Shown here one piece after another: positions 35,744 through 44,297 of a DNA stretch of 64,000 nt; positions within the stretch are counted from its first letter, which is position 1; every line of letters starts with the position of its first letter. The DNA is taken from contig CAZMZH010000009.1 of the NCBI GenBank assembly GCA_964570665.1, positions 111,513 to 175,512 of the forward strand, written 5' to 3'. Source of the stretch: JAJDAT01 sp964570665 (GTDB lineage Bacteria > Nitrospinota > Nitrospinia > Nitrospinales > JAJDAT01). Under the pieces are notes generated by a model. The model was given only the letters and a program-made list of their open reading frames with translations. It made no database searches and was not told where the DNA came from. The position numbers and the translations under genes were made by a program.

Positions 35744-36934
35744 TCAGGAAAAGATTTGTTGTACTATCGAAGCTCCGGCAACATAGGTGCCGATAGCGGA
35801 ACCAAGGTTAGCTAGAAAAAATATTACAAAAACCCGTGCGACTCGATTTTTAAACCATCCTTTGAGTTCGCTGATATCGTTGCGCAGAGATTCGAAATCT
35901 GAAACTTTAGGTTTTCTTAAATAAGATTCTACGATTCCAACAACCATGCCTGCTCCAATGGTTGGATTAAGCGAAGTTATTGGAGCGGCGAAGAAAGCCG
36001 AAAGAATTGTGAGTGGGTGGGCCAGCGCAATGGCTGCGCCTAAAGCGCTAAGGCCACCGTTAAATAGAACCCAAGTGATCATAATATTAAAACCCAGTTC
36101 TGGAGAACGGGCATAGCCTACTGAAAATGCTGAAATAATGAAAATGCCAATGCCCCAACCGATATAAAAACCCGTCTTACTAGCTTTTGGTTTTTCTTCT
36201 AATTCTTTTAAGCGATCTTCGTTAGGGGGATAAGTAAATTTTGGTCGCATTCCAATTAGATGTCCAGCTCCAATCATTGCTACTACTTTTTTCGGAGCTT
36301 CTGGAGATTTAGCTAAGGCGTTTAACTTTCCAGTCATATATTCGTCTCTTTCGTCGATAAGAACCTCCTTAACGGCAGGTAACTCTTCTCCGAATTCTTC
36401 CACGACAGTTTGTAACATATCTCCCTTTTTTAAATCTTCAATTTGTTTTTCGTCAATTTCTTCTCCTACAAATATACTGGCGATGAGACCGGTAAAAAAT
36501 TTAATTTTTTGCCAAAAGGTAACTTTATTTACAATGCGATTTAGGGTTGTTGAAATATCGCGGTCAATAACTTCCAATCTAAGGTTTTTTTCCTTTGCCA
36601 GTTCGATAGCTCGTTGCATTTCCTGGCCGGCTTCAACTCCAATTTTTTCGGCCAATCGTTTTTGATAAGCGGATAGCGCTAAATTGACTAACAAAAGTCC
36701 CGCTTTTTTCTTGCGGAAAATTTGATAAATATCTAAGTTTCTCCACCAGGCTTTATCTATTAAATTATTGTATCTAGCCTGGCAGAGTTCAACTGCGATA
36801 CAGTCGTATTCTCCGGAAGAGATTTCTTTTTCGACAAGCTCGACGCTTTTTTGGGATACATGAGCTGTTCCAATTAACGTAATTTCAGTATTGTCAACGC
36901 GAATCTTATGCGTGATATCTTCGTTTTCGGTCAC
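35744..36934 (-). CDS. TraB/PrgY/GumN-family membrane protein
   Basis: Protein of 396 residues starting at GTG. The N-terminal 250 residues form the TraB domain with the GTAHVS motif, DCIAVELCQARY and the second motif MIGAGHLIGM, all typical of this putative metal-dependent protease-like fold. The last 130 residues hold about four membrane helices (GFYIGWGIGIFIISAFSVGY, ITWVLFNGGLSALGAAIALA, VFVIFFLANLGSAIGTYVAG). Enterococcal members shut down peptide pheromones; the role in other bacteria is unknown. Confidence 0.88.
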   Translation of the reverse strand: MTENEDITHKIRVDNTEITLIGTAHVSQKSVELVEKEISSGEYDCIAVELCQARYNNLIDKAWWRNLDIYQIFRKKKAGLLLVNLALSAYQKRLAEKIGVEAGQEMQRAIELAKEKNLRLEVIDRDISTTLNRIVNKVTFWQKIKFFTGLIASIFVGEEIDEKQIEDLKKGDMLQTVVEEFGEELPAVKEVLIDERDEYMTGKLNALAKSPEAPKKVVAMIGAGHLIGMRPKFTYPPNEDRLKELEEKPKASKTGFYIGWGIGIFIISAFSVGYARSPELGFNIMITWVLFNGGLSALGAAIALAHPLTILSAFFAAPITSLNPTIGAGMVVGIVESYLRKPKVSDFESLRNDISELKGWFKNRVARVFVIFFLANLGSAIGTYVAGASIVQQIFS

Positions 36935-37179
36935 TGTTTCCTCTATTGGATTTAACGGCTAAAAATTTAATGCGGCAAATTAAATATAATTTACATTGGC
37001 GGCAAGCTATGCCCATTAAGTCAGATGCAGATAAATTAACACTCTGGTTGAAAATTAGTTTTGGCGTATTTAAGTCTGGGAAGGATTTCCAGCAAAAAAA
37101 GTAACACATTTTGTTCAATGTAATTTAACATAATTTTTTATTAGAACCTCAATTCATTCGGCGAATTTTATTAAAGAAA

Positions 37180-39177
37180 ATGAATAAATTTAAAATTAAA
37201 TCAGATTTTAAACCATCGGGCGATCAGCCACAGGCCATTGAAAAAATTGTGGATAATTTACAAAACGGAACTCCCTATCAGACAGTATTGGGAGTTACTG
37301 GATCTGGAAAAACTTTTACAATCGCAAACGTAATCGAAGAGGTTCAGCGTCCCACTTTGGTAATTGCGCATAATAAAACCTTGGCGGCTCAATTATTCAA
37401 CGAATTTGACTCATTTTTCCCCGATAACGCAGTGAGTTATTTTGTGAGCTATTACGATTATTACCAACCCGAAGCTTACCTCCCAACAACGGATACTTAT
37501 ATAGAAAAAGACGCTTCTATAAACGATGAGATCGATAAAATGCGTCATGCCGCGACGCATTCATTATTTGAACGCAAGGACGTTATTATTATTGCCAGCG
37601 TTTCTTGCATATATGGTTTAGGTTCGCCCGAAGCATACCATGGGATGTTATTGTTTGTCGAAGAAGGTATGAGGATGGATCGCGATTTCGCTTTAAAAAA
37701 GCTAATAGAGATACACTATAAAAGAAACGATATCGATTTCCAAAGAGGAACCTTTCGCGTGCATGGAGATGTTGTTGAAGTTTTCCCTGTCTATGAGCGT
37801 GACGAAGCGATTCGTATGGAATTTTTTGGCGACGAAATTGAGTCCATTCGCGCTTTTGATCCTTTGACAGGTAAAGTTTCGAAAAAAATGGAACGAGTCG
37901 CAATCTACCCAGCCAGTCATCATGTGACCCGGAAAAACGATTTAGATAGAGCAGAAAATACGATCTTAGACGAATTACGTGAGCGGATTCAATATTTTAG
38001 AAGTCAGAATTTATTGATTGAAGCGCAAAGAATTGAACAACGAACCATGTTTGATATAGAAATGATTAAGGAGATCGGATATTGCAAGGGTATTGAAAAT
38101 TATAGCCGTCATTTGACAGGGAGACCTAACGGGCATCACCCTCCAACATTGCTTGATTATTTGCCAAAAGATGCCTTAATTATTATCGACGAAAGTCACG
38201 CGACAATACCGCAGTTGAACGGTATGTATAATGGAGACAGATCTCGCAAAGAAACTTTAATCCGCCATGGTTTTCGTCTTCCGTCTGCTTTTGACAATCG
38301 ACCTTTAAAATTTGAAGAATTTGAAAAACAGACTAAAAATGTAATTTACGTTTCCGCTACTCCTGCAAATTATGAAATCGAAAAATCTAATAATTTAATT
38401 ACCGAACTCATCGTTCGTCCAACGGGTTTGATTGATCCCGAAATTGATATTCGACCAATTACCGGGCAAGTGGACGATTTGTATAATGAGATTCTTAAAC
38501 GTTCCAAGAGTAATGAACGAACTTTAGTTACCACCTTGACCAAGAGGTTTGCCGAAGATTTAACGGAACACTTAACGGAAATGGGACTTCGCGTTAAGTA
38601 TTTGCATTCTGATATTTTGACTCTTGAAAGAATGCAAATTATTCGAGAACTACGCTTAGGAGAATTTGACGCATTGATAGGGATAAATTTATTACGCGAG
38701 GGGCTGGATATTCCAGAGGTCTCTTTAGTGGCTATTTTAGACGCTGATAAAGAGGGTTTTTTAAGATCGACTACATCTTTAATTCAAACTAGCGGGCGTG
38801 CGGCAAGGAATGTTGAAGGGAAAGTAATAATGTACGCCGATAAAATGACTCATGCAATTAAAACGGCGATAGCCGAAACGAGGCGTAGGCGAAACATTCA
38901 AGAAGAATATAATCGAAAATATAAAATCACTCCAAAATCGATCAAAAAATCAGTTCAAGAAATGTTTTCAACAGAAGACGAATTTTCTTTGGTTCCAGTA
39001 GTTGCAGAAGAGGAAGAAAACTATATAGTCAAAGGCGATTTAAAGAAAGCAATAGCTAAACTTGAGAAAGAGATGCGTTCCGCCGCAAAAAAACTGGAAT
39101 TTGAAACGGCTGCAGAAATTAGGGATAGAATCGCCATACTCAAAAGAAAAGAATTGGAATGGGGAGTATTTACTTAG
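37180..39177 (+). CDS. uvrB: Excinuclease ABC subunit B
   Basis: DNA damage recognition helicase-like subunit of nucleotide excision repair, 665 residues. Walker A GVTGSGKT is at residues 38-45, the beta-hairpin region has SYYDYYQPEAYLPTTDTYIE, motif II is IIDESH, and motif VI SGRAARN-like TSGRAARNVEGKVIMYAD. The C-terminal UVR domain (LEKEMRSAAKKLEFETAAEI) binds UvrC. It overlaps the PilZ gene by 8 bp, tail to tail. Confidence 0.98.
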   Translation: MNKFKIKSDFKPSGDQPQAIEKIVDNLQNGTPYQTVLGVTGSGKTFTIANVIEEVQRPTLVIAHNKTLAAQLFNEFDSFFPDNAVSYFVSYYDYYQPEAYLPTTDTYIEKDASINDEIDKMRHAATHSLFERKDVIIIASVSCIYGLGSPEAYHGMLLFVEEGMRMDRDFALKKLIEIHYKRNDIDFQRGTFRVHGDVVEVFPVYERDEAIRMEFFGDEIESIRAFDPLTGKVSKKMERVAIYPASHHVTRKNDLDRAENTILDELRERIQYFRSQNLLIEAQRIEQRTMFDIEMIKEIGYCKGIENYSRHLTGRPNGHHPPTLLDYLPKDALIIIDESHATIPQLNGMYNGDRSRKETLIRHGFRLPSAFDNRPLKFEEFEKQTKNVIYVSATPANYEIEKSNNLITELIVRPTGLIDPEIDIRPITGQVDDLYNEILKRSKSNERTLVTTLTKRFAEDLTEHLTEMGLRVKYLHSDILTLERMQIIRELRLGEFDALIGINLLREGLDIPEVSLVAILDADKEGFLRSTTSLIQTSGRAARNVEGKVIMYADKMTHAIKTAIAETRRRRNIQEEYNRKYKITPKSIKKSVQEMFSTEDEFSLVPVVAEEEENYIVKGDLKKAIAKLEKEMRSAAKKLEFETAAEIRDRIAILKRKELEWGVFT

Positions 39178-39823
39178 ATCGCTTATTAGACCTTCTATCG
39201 GTAACTCGAGTTTCTATAAATTGTCTGAGAAAGTCGATAACGGACTCAGGTGGGTTTTGAAATTTAATTCCAGTAACAAACGGTTCGGTTTGGCTTTTAG
39301 GGTTTTTACGAATGTTTTGAACAAGCGCTACTTGTTCTTCCACCTTCAATTCGCCTAATTGGAAAGAGATATTAAATTTATTCCCTTTTACTAAAGGGAC
39401 TTTATGGCATAGTAGTCCTCCGTCCATGCTAAGATCCCTCAGGTTTCCTTCTCCCGTTGTTGTCGCTCCAGCTGACATTTGAGAAAAACTAGCGGGGGCA
39501 TTTGCGCGGTATCTGTCATGTTTTCGGAGTTTTATTTTTTCGAATTTGCGAGGATATTCTAATGCCATAAAACTAGAAGCTTGGGAATAGTAGTATTCGA
39601 CATAAGTATCAAATAGCATTACAACTCCATCTTTTACGAATCTAATATTGCATCCAGTTTGCGGAGCTACTCGAACTTCTTCTCCAAGAATCTTTGGGAC
39701 ATCGGTAATGATGTAACGATTTTCGCACCATCCGCGCACTTTAACCGTATAGGTTTCTCCACGAATTACGGCGCTAACTTTTTGTCCATTTATTAAAAGT
39801 AACTCTTCCGGGGCTGGTGGCAT
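39170..39823 (-). CDS. PilZ-domain protein, YcgR-like
   Basis: Protein of 217 residues, a candidate cyclic-di-GMP receptor. The N-terminal 95 residues are a flagellar-brake-type PilZN domain (GETYTVKVRGWCENRYIITD). The C-terminal PilZ domain has the binding motif RKHDRYRA (R-x-x-x-R) and NLRDLSMDGGLLC (D/N-x-S-x-x-G). It follows mrdA by 15 bp on the same strand and may be part of the mre operon, which would link c-di-GMP to cell shape. It could also act on motility. Confidence 0.88.
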   Translation of the reverse strand: MPPAPEELLLINGQKVSAVIRGETYTVKVRGWCENRYIITDVPKILGEEVRVAPQTGCNIRFVKDGVVMLFDTYVEYYYSQASSFMALEYPRKFEKIKLRKHDRYRANAPASFSQMSAGATTTGEGNLRDLSMDGGLLCHKVPLVKGNKFNISFQLGELKVEEQVALVQNIRKNPKSQTEPFVTGIKFQNPPESVIDFLRQFIETRVTDRRSNKRSK

Positions 39824-39838
39824 GACTAATTCGTTTTT

Positions 39839-41692
39839 CTATGAGGCAATTGCCTCTTCTTGTGGATAATATTTAAAATAAGACTTAACAATTTCTTTTG
39901 CTATTGGAGCCGCTGCCGCTCCTCCATGACCGCCATGTTCCACTATGATTGCTATGGCAATTTTAGGTTTTTCAAAGGGAGCGAATGCCACAAACCAGGC
40001 ATGGTCTCTAAACACGTAAGGGGTTACTTCCTCCTCTTCTTCATCGCCTTTTTTCATGGCAACTACTTGCGCAGTACCCGTTTTCCCGGAGATTTTAACA
40101 TCCTTTAGTCGAGCTCTCCAGCCTGTTCCGTGAGGTTCATGAACGACTCCCAATAGAGATTTTTTTATTAGATTAAGATATTTTGGAGATAAGTTAGCTT
40201 TATGTAATATCTGAGGGCCAAATTCCTTAATCATTTTGCTGTCTGGATCTTCGATTTTTTTGATTAAAAAGGGTTTATAAAGCGTGCCTCCATTTGCAAT
40301 GCTTGCAATCATGTTTGCTTGCTGAAGTGGCGTGACTAAATTATAACCTTGACCAATAGAAGCCGATATGGTTTCTCCCAAAAGCCAGGGTTTTCCTCTA
40401 GCTAATAATTTCCAATCGGTACTGGGAATCAATCCAGGTTTTTCTCCATTTAGTTGAATTTTTGTCAACTGACCGAATCCTAAATTTTTTGCATAAAGCG
40501 CCAATTTGTCGATCCCTAATCGATTGCCTAAAGTATAAAAGAAAACGTCGCAGGATTGTACCAATGCTTTATGCAAATTCATTGGGCCATGGCCTTCTTT
40601 TTTCCAACACCGGTATCTACCTTTACCCAGTCTAAAATGCCCAGGGCAGTGAATTAGAGAGTCTGGAGTAATTAATTTTTCGCTTAAACCTGCATATGCA
40701 GTGACAATTTTATAAGTGGAACCTGGAGGGTACTGCCCGTCAATGGCTTTATTTTGAAGTGGATGCATTGGATCTTTGATCAATTTTTTCCAATTTTTTC
40801 TAGAAATGCCAGCGGAGAATAAGTTAGGGTCAAAAGAAGGCTTGCTAACCATAGCCAAAATTTCCCCAGATCGAGGGTCTAATACAACAACCGAACCATT
40901 GATGGGGGTTTCTGGAGTCCCGGTCATTAATTCTTCGACAGTTTTTTGCAGACGCCTATCAATGGTAAGAACTAAATTATTACCGCTCTTTGGAGGAAGC
41001 TTCCGCACTGCTCTCAATTCTCTGCCCGATACGTCAACCTCAACTTCTTTATAGCCTTTTGTACCTCGGAGTTCGTTTTCGTAAATATTTTCCAACCCGT
41101 TTTTCCCAATCATATCCCCTTGTCTATAATTAGGGTCTTTGGAGTTTTTTAGTTTTAATTTGGAAATTTCTCCTAAATAACCCAAAGTTTGCGAAGCAAA
41201 GTCCTTAAACACGTAATTTCTTAAAGGTACGGCTTTAATATGCGCTCCAGCTAATATTAGGTTGTTTTCCATGACAAATGCCACTTCATCCCGTTGAATA
41301 TCGGCTTTTATGAGGACATTATGAAAGCGTCTCGCCTTTTTAAAATCCGTTTTGATTTTTTTCTTATCGAGCTGAATTTTTGAAGATAGAAAATCAAGCA
41401 CTGAATCTAAATCCTGAGTATCTTCTGGAGTGACATATAAGTTAAATGAGGGACGGATGTTAACAATAGCGTTTCCATTCCTGTCTTTTATCCAACCGCG
41501 AAAGCCGGGCAAAGAGACCATTCGAGTCCTATTGTTTTCAGATAACTCTTGAAAGTATTGCCCATTGATTATTTGTAAGTACCAAATGCGCACTCCAAGA
41601 CACAAAAATAAGAGAATGACCAGCAACGAAAAATATTTTAATTTATTTCTAACGTCTTGAGACGATTCTTGTTGATATTGAAAAAAGCTCAT
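39839..41692 (-). CDS. mrdA: Penicillin-binding protein 2 (elongation transpeptidase)
   Basis: Peptidoglycan transpeptidase of the elongasome, 617 residues. One membrane anchor (about 20-38, YFSLLVILLFLCLGVRIWYL) precedes the dimerisation domain and the transpeptidase domain. The active-site motifs are SxxK at Ser325 (PPGSTYK), SxN as SCD (VQSCDVFFYTLG) and KTG (ISGKTGTAQV). The SCD variant is common in PBP2. Overlaps mreD by an ATGA junction. rodA, the usual partner, does not follow. Confidence 0.95.
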   Translation of the reverse strand: MSFFQYQQESSQDVRNKLKYFSLLVILLFLCLGVRIWYLQIINGQYFQELSENNRTRMVSLPGFRGWIKDRNGNAIVNIRPSFNLYVTPEDTQDLDSVLDFLSSKIQLDKKKIKTDFKKARRFHNVLIKADIQRDEVAFVMENNLILAGAHIKAVPLRNYVFKDFASQTLGYLGEISKLKLKNSKDPNYRQGDMIGKNGLENIYENELRGTKGYKEVEVDVSGRELRAVRKLPPKSGNNLVLTIDRRLQKTVEELMTGTPETPINGSVVVLDPRSGEILAMVSKPSFDPNLFSAGISRKNWKKLIKDPMHPLQNKAIDGQYPPGSTYKIVTAYAGLSEKLITPDSLIHCPGHFRLGKGRYRCWKKEGHGPMNLHKALVQSCDVFFYTLGNRLGIDKLALYAKNLGFGQLTKIQLNGEKPGLIPSTDWKLLARGKPWLLGETISASIGQGYNLVTPLQQANMIASIANGGTLYKPFLIKKIEDPDSKMIKEFGPQILHKANLSPKYLNLIKKSLLGVVHEPHGTGWRARLKDVKISGKTGTAQVVAMKKGDEEEEEVTPYVFRDHAWFVAFAPFEKPKIAIAIIVEHGGHGGAAAAPIAKEIVKSYFKYYPQEEAIAS

Positions 41693-42204
41693 GGACTCAA
41701 ATTAATAGTTGATTGCGATTTTTTTGAGAATAGATTTTCCAGTTTACTGATAATTGGAAATAAAATCGAAGCGGAAATCAAGTTCATAAAAATAAAAATG
41801 GGTAGCGAATGAAATAAGGAGACTTGAATTATTTCATGTTTAGCAAATAGTGCAGAAAGTAAATAAAAAAGAATCCCATCTAAAATTGAAACCAAAGTTA
41901 TGCATATGCCGAGAGGAAATGCATTATTCATAGGAATGAAACCTCTCAAAAAGGCCGCTAAAAACCCTGTTATTCCTTTAGATAAGGTATTAATTCCAAA
42001 GATGCCGCCGGAAAGACAATCTTGAACAAAACCGATGAAGGTTGCCAAAAATACTCCAGATTGTTCTTTCATTTTTAAACCAAAATAAAATGCGCAAATA
42101 AGCGCTAAATCAGGCAGGGTATTGCTGGATAATATTTTAGGTAGAACCGACGTTTGAAACGCAAAAACTAAAATTATGGAAAAAAAATAAACGAAGTAAA
42201 GCAT
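41689..42204 (-). CDS. mreD: Rod shape-determining protein MreD
   Basis: Small polytopic inner-membrane protein of 171 residues with about five hydrophobic segments (FVYFFSIILVFAFQTSVLPK, GVFLATFIGFVQDCLSGGIF, GICITLVSILDGILFYLLSA). The GFVQD-LSGG-FGINTLSK motif is the MreD hallmark. It lies between mreC and mrdA and overlaps mrdA. Confidence 0.9.
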   Translation of the reverse strand: MLYFVYFFSIILVFAFQTSVLPKILSSNTLPDLALICAFYFGLKMKEQSGVFLATFIGFVQDCLSGGIFGINTLSKGITGFLAAFLRGFIPMNNAFPLGICITLVSILDGILFYLLSALFAKHEIIQVSLFHSLPIFIFMNLISASILFPIISKLENLFSKKSQSTINLSP

Positions 42205-42213
42205 GAAGGATAT

Positions 42214-43032
42214 TTAATCCGGTAATAGAACAAGCATTTCCTCAAGTCGAGATAAGTCGACACTTGGAACTACTTCGATTTCTTGAAATAATCCTTGTTT
42301 TTTTTTGGCGATTTTACTCACAACTCCTATTGTTAAACCCTTTGGGAAAACTCCTCCCATTCCTGAAGAAATTATTTTATCTCCTTCGTTGACCTTTAAA
42401 TCCATGGAAACATAGCGCATTTCGCAGATCTGATTACCAGCTCCAAAAACAACTCCAGGTTCTCGAGATTTTTGAAATATTGCATCGATTGCGCTTCTAT
42501 TATCGCTAATCAATAATATTTTCGAACTTTTGGGATTTACTTCGATGACTTGCCCAACCACTCCCAAATTGGTTATGGCTGCGGATTTTTTAGCGAGACC
42601 ATCTTTAGATCCTTTGTCGATTATAACCGTTTTCAACCATGGACCGCTGTCTTTACCTATAACCGATGCCATGATCGATTGTTGGTAAGTTTCTACAGGA
42701 TGTTGAAGAATGTTATATTTTCTTTGTAGCTGAAATATATTTTCGATTAATTTATTTTGTTGGTTTGTTAATTTTTCGATTTCCTTTTTAAGCGATTCAT
42801 TCTCGCGGGAAACATTTGTCAGGAAAAAATAATGATTAAACAGATTTTCAGTTTCTTGAATAACCGAATTAAAAAATGTTTGGAAAGGATAAATCAGAGT
42901 TGTAATGGTTGACTGAAAAAAAGTAGGGTTCCCTCGAAATTTCTGACTAACTGAAATTAGAGCGAATGATAAAATGAGGATAAAGGAAAGAGTGGTAAAA
43001 AGTTTCTTTCCCTTGGAATTCCTTTTTTGCAC
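42214..43032 (-). CDS. mreC: Rod shape-determining protein MreC
   Basis: Bitopic periplasmic protein of 272 residues. A membrane segment (about 11-28) is followed by a coiled coil (ENESLKKEIEKLTNQQNKLI, about 77-110) and the beta-rich MreC core: ASVIGKDSGPWLKTVIIDKG, GVVGQVIEVNPKSSKILLIS and GDKIISSGMGGVFPKGLTIG. It links MreB filaments to PBP2. The start is GTG, 2 bp after mreB. Confidence 0.95.
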   Translation of the reverse strand: MQKRNSKGKKLFTTLSFILILSFALISVSQKFRGNPTFFQSTITTLIYPFQTFFNSVIQETENLFNHYFFLTNVSRENESLKKEIEKLTNQQNKLIENIFQLQRKYNILQHPVETYQQSIMASVIGKDSGPWLKTVIIDKGSKDGLAKKSAAITNLGVVGQVIEVNPKSSKILLISDNRSAIDAIFQKSREPGVVFGAGNQICEMRYVSMDLKVNEGDKIISSGMGGVFPKGLTIGVVSKIAKKKQGLFQEIEVVPSVDLSRLEEMLVLLPD

Positions 43033-43034
43033 TT

Positions 43035-44054
43035 CTAAATGGCTACTTTACGCAAAAGATCTGGGTCGTCTAATACCTTACCCGTTCCCATCGCCACAGC
43101 TACTAGGGGGTCTTCGGCTATTGTGATTGGTAATCCGGTAGTTTCTTTTAACAAAGTGTCTATTCCTTTAATTAAAGAACCGCCGCCTGCAATAACAACT
43201 CCTTTGTCCACTATATCGGCCGCTAACTCTGGAGGGGTTCTTTCTAACGCAATTTTGACAGCTTCGACAATTGCGGTAAAAGTTTCAGCGAGAGACTCTC
43301 TTATTTCATCGTCTGAAACGACCAAAGTTTTTGGAATTCCAGCCACTAAATCCCTGCCCTTTACTTCCATTGTCATTCGTTTTTCAAGGGGATAGGCCGA
43401 TCCGATATTAATTTTTATATCCTCGGCCGTTCTTTCGCCGATTAAAAGATTATATTTTCGCTTGATATAATTGATAATGGCTTCGTCCATCTCGTCGCCG
43501 GCAATTCGAATAGATTTGCTATAAACAATTCCCGACATGGAGATAATGGCAACCTCGGTTGTACCGCCCCCAATATCTATGATCATATTGCCGGTAGGTT
43601 GACGAACTGGCAAATCAACGCCAACGGCTGCTGCCATGGGTTCTTCAATTAGAAAAACCTCGCGGCCTCCAGCGGAAGTTGCCGAATCCCGAACGGCTCG
43701 CTTTTCCACTTGAGTAATCCCAGACGGAACAGCTATCACAACTCGTGGAGAGATCAGACTTTTTCGATTATGTACTTTTTGAATGAAATGTCTGATCATT
43801 TCCTCTGTGACTTCAAAGTTGGCAATCACCCCATCTTTCATAGGACGAATGGCCACTATATTATTGGGCGCTCTTCCGAGCATTTGTTTGGCTTCAGAAC
43901 CAACAGCCAATACCTGTTTCGTATGGTTATGGATAGCGACAACCGAAGGTTCGCGCAGAACAATTCCTTGGCCTTTTACATATACCAGTGTGTTAGCGGT
44001 TCCTAAATCAATAGCCAAGTCATTGGAAAATAATCCCCAAAAGGTTTTTAGCAC
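43035..44054 (-). CDS. mreB: Rod shape-determining protein MreB
   Basis: Bacterial actin homologue of 339 residues that guides lateral wall synthesis. Phosphate-binding loops DLGTANTLVYVKGQGIVLRE and IDIGGGTTEVAIIS, the adenosine motif VIAGGGSLIKGID and the region EEPMAAAVGVDLPV are all intact. The start is GTG, supported by AAGGAA eight bases upstream. First gene of mreB-mreC-mreD-mrdA. Confidence 0.98.
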   Translation of the reverse strand: MLKTFWGLFSNDLAIDLGTANTLVYVKGQGIVLREPSVVAIHNHTKQVLAVGSEAKQMLGRAPNNIVAIRPMKDGVIANFEVTEEMIRHFIQKVHNRKSLISPRVVIAVPSGITQVEKRAVRDSATSAGGREVFLIEEPMAAAVGVDLPVRQPTGNMIIDIGGGTTEVAIISMSGIVYSKSIRIAGDEMDEAIINYIKRKYNLLIGERTAEDIKINIGSAYPLEKRMTMEVKGRDLVAGIPKTLVVSDDEIRESLAETFTAIVEAVKIALERTPPELAADIVDKGVVIAGGGSLIKGIDTLLKETTGLPITIAEDPLVAVAMGTGKVLDDPDLLRKVAI

Positions 44055-44227
44055 TATATATTCCTTAGTTATATTCTTGTAAGTCTTTGATTTTTAATAA
44101 AATTTATCAACTTCTTTATAACAAGTGGACCTATAAATTTCAATAGAAAAGCCAAATTACTCTGATTTCTTAGTTTTTTGATAAAAAGAACTTTTTTTTC
44201 ACGAAATTTGGGTTTTTAAAAAACGGC

Positions 44228-44256
44228 TTTAAAAAAGACTCAATATTTAATAAAAT
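44228..44256 (+). promoter_or_regulatory. Candidate sigma-70 promoter for ppiD-like gene
   Basis: TTTAAA (44228-44233) and TAAAAT (44251-44256) with a 17-bp spacer, about 40 bp upstream of the ATG at 44298. Moderate match; the region is AT-rich. Confidence 0.3.
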
Positions 44257-44297
44257 ACAGGATTTACCAAACCTCAGAGAATTTTTAAGGAGTACGA

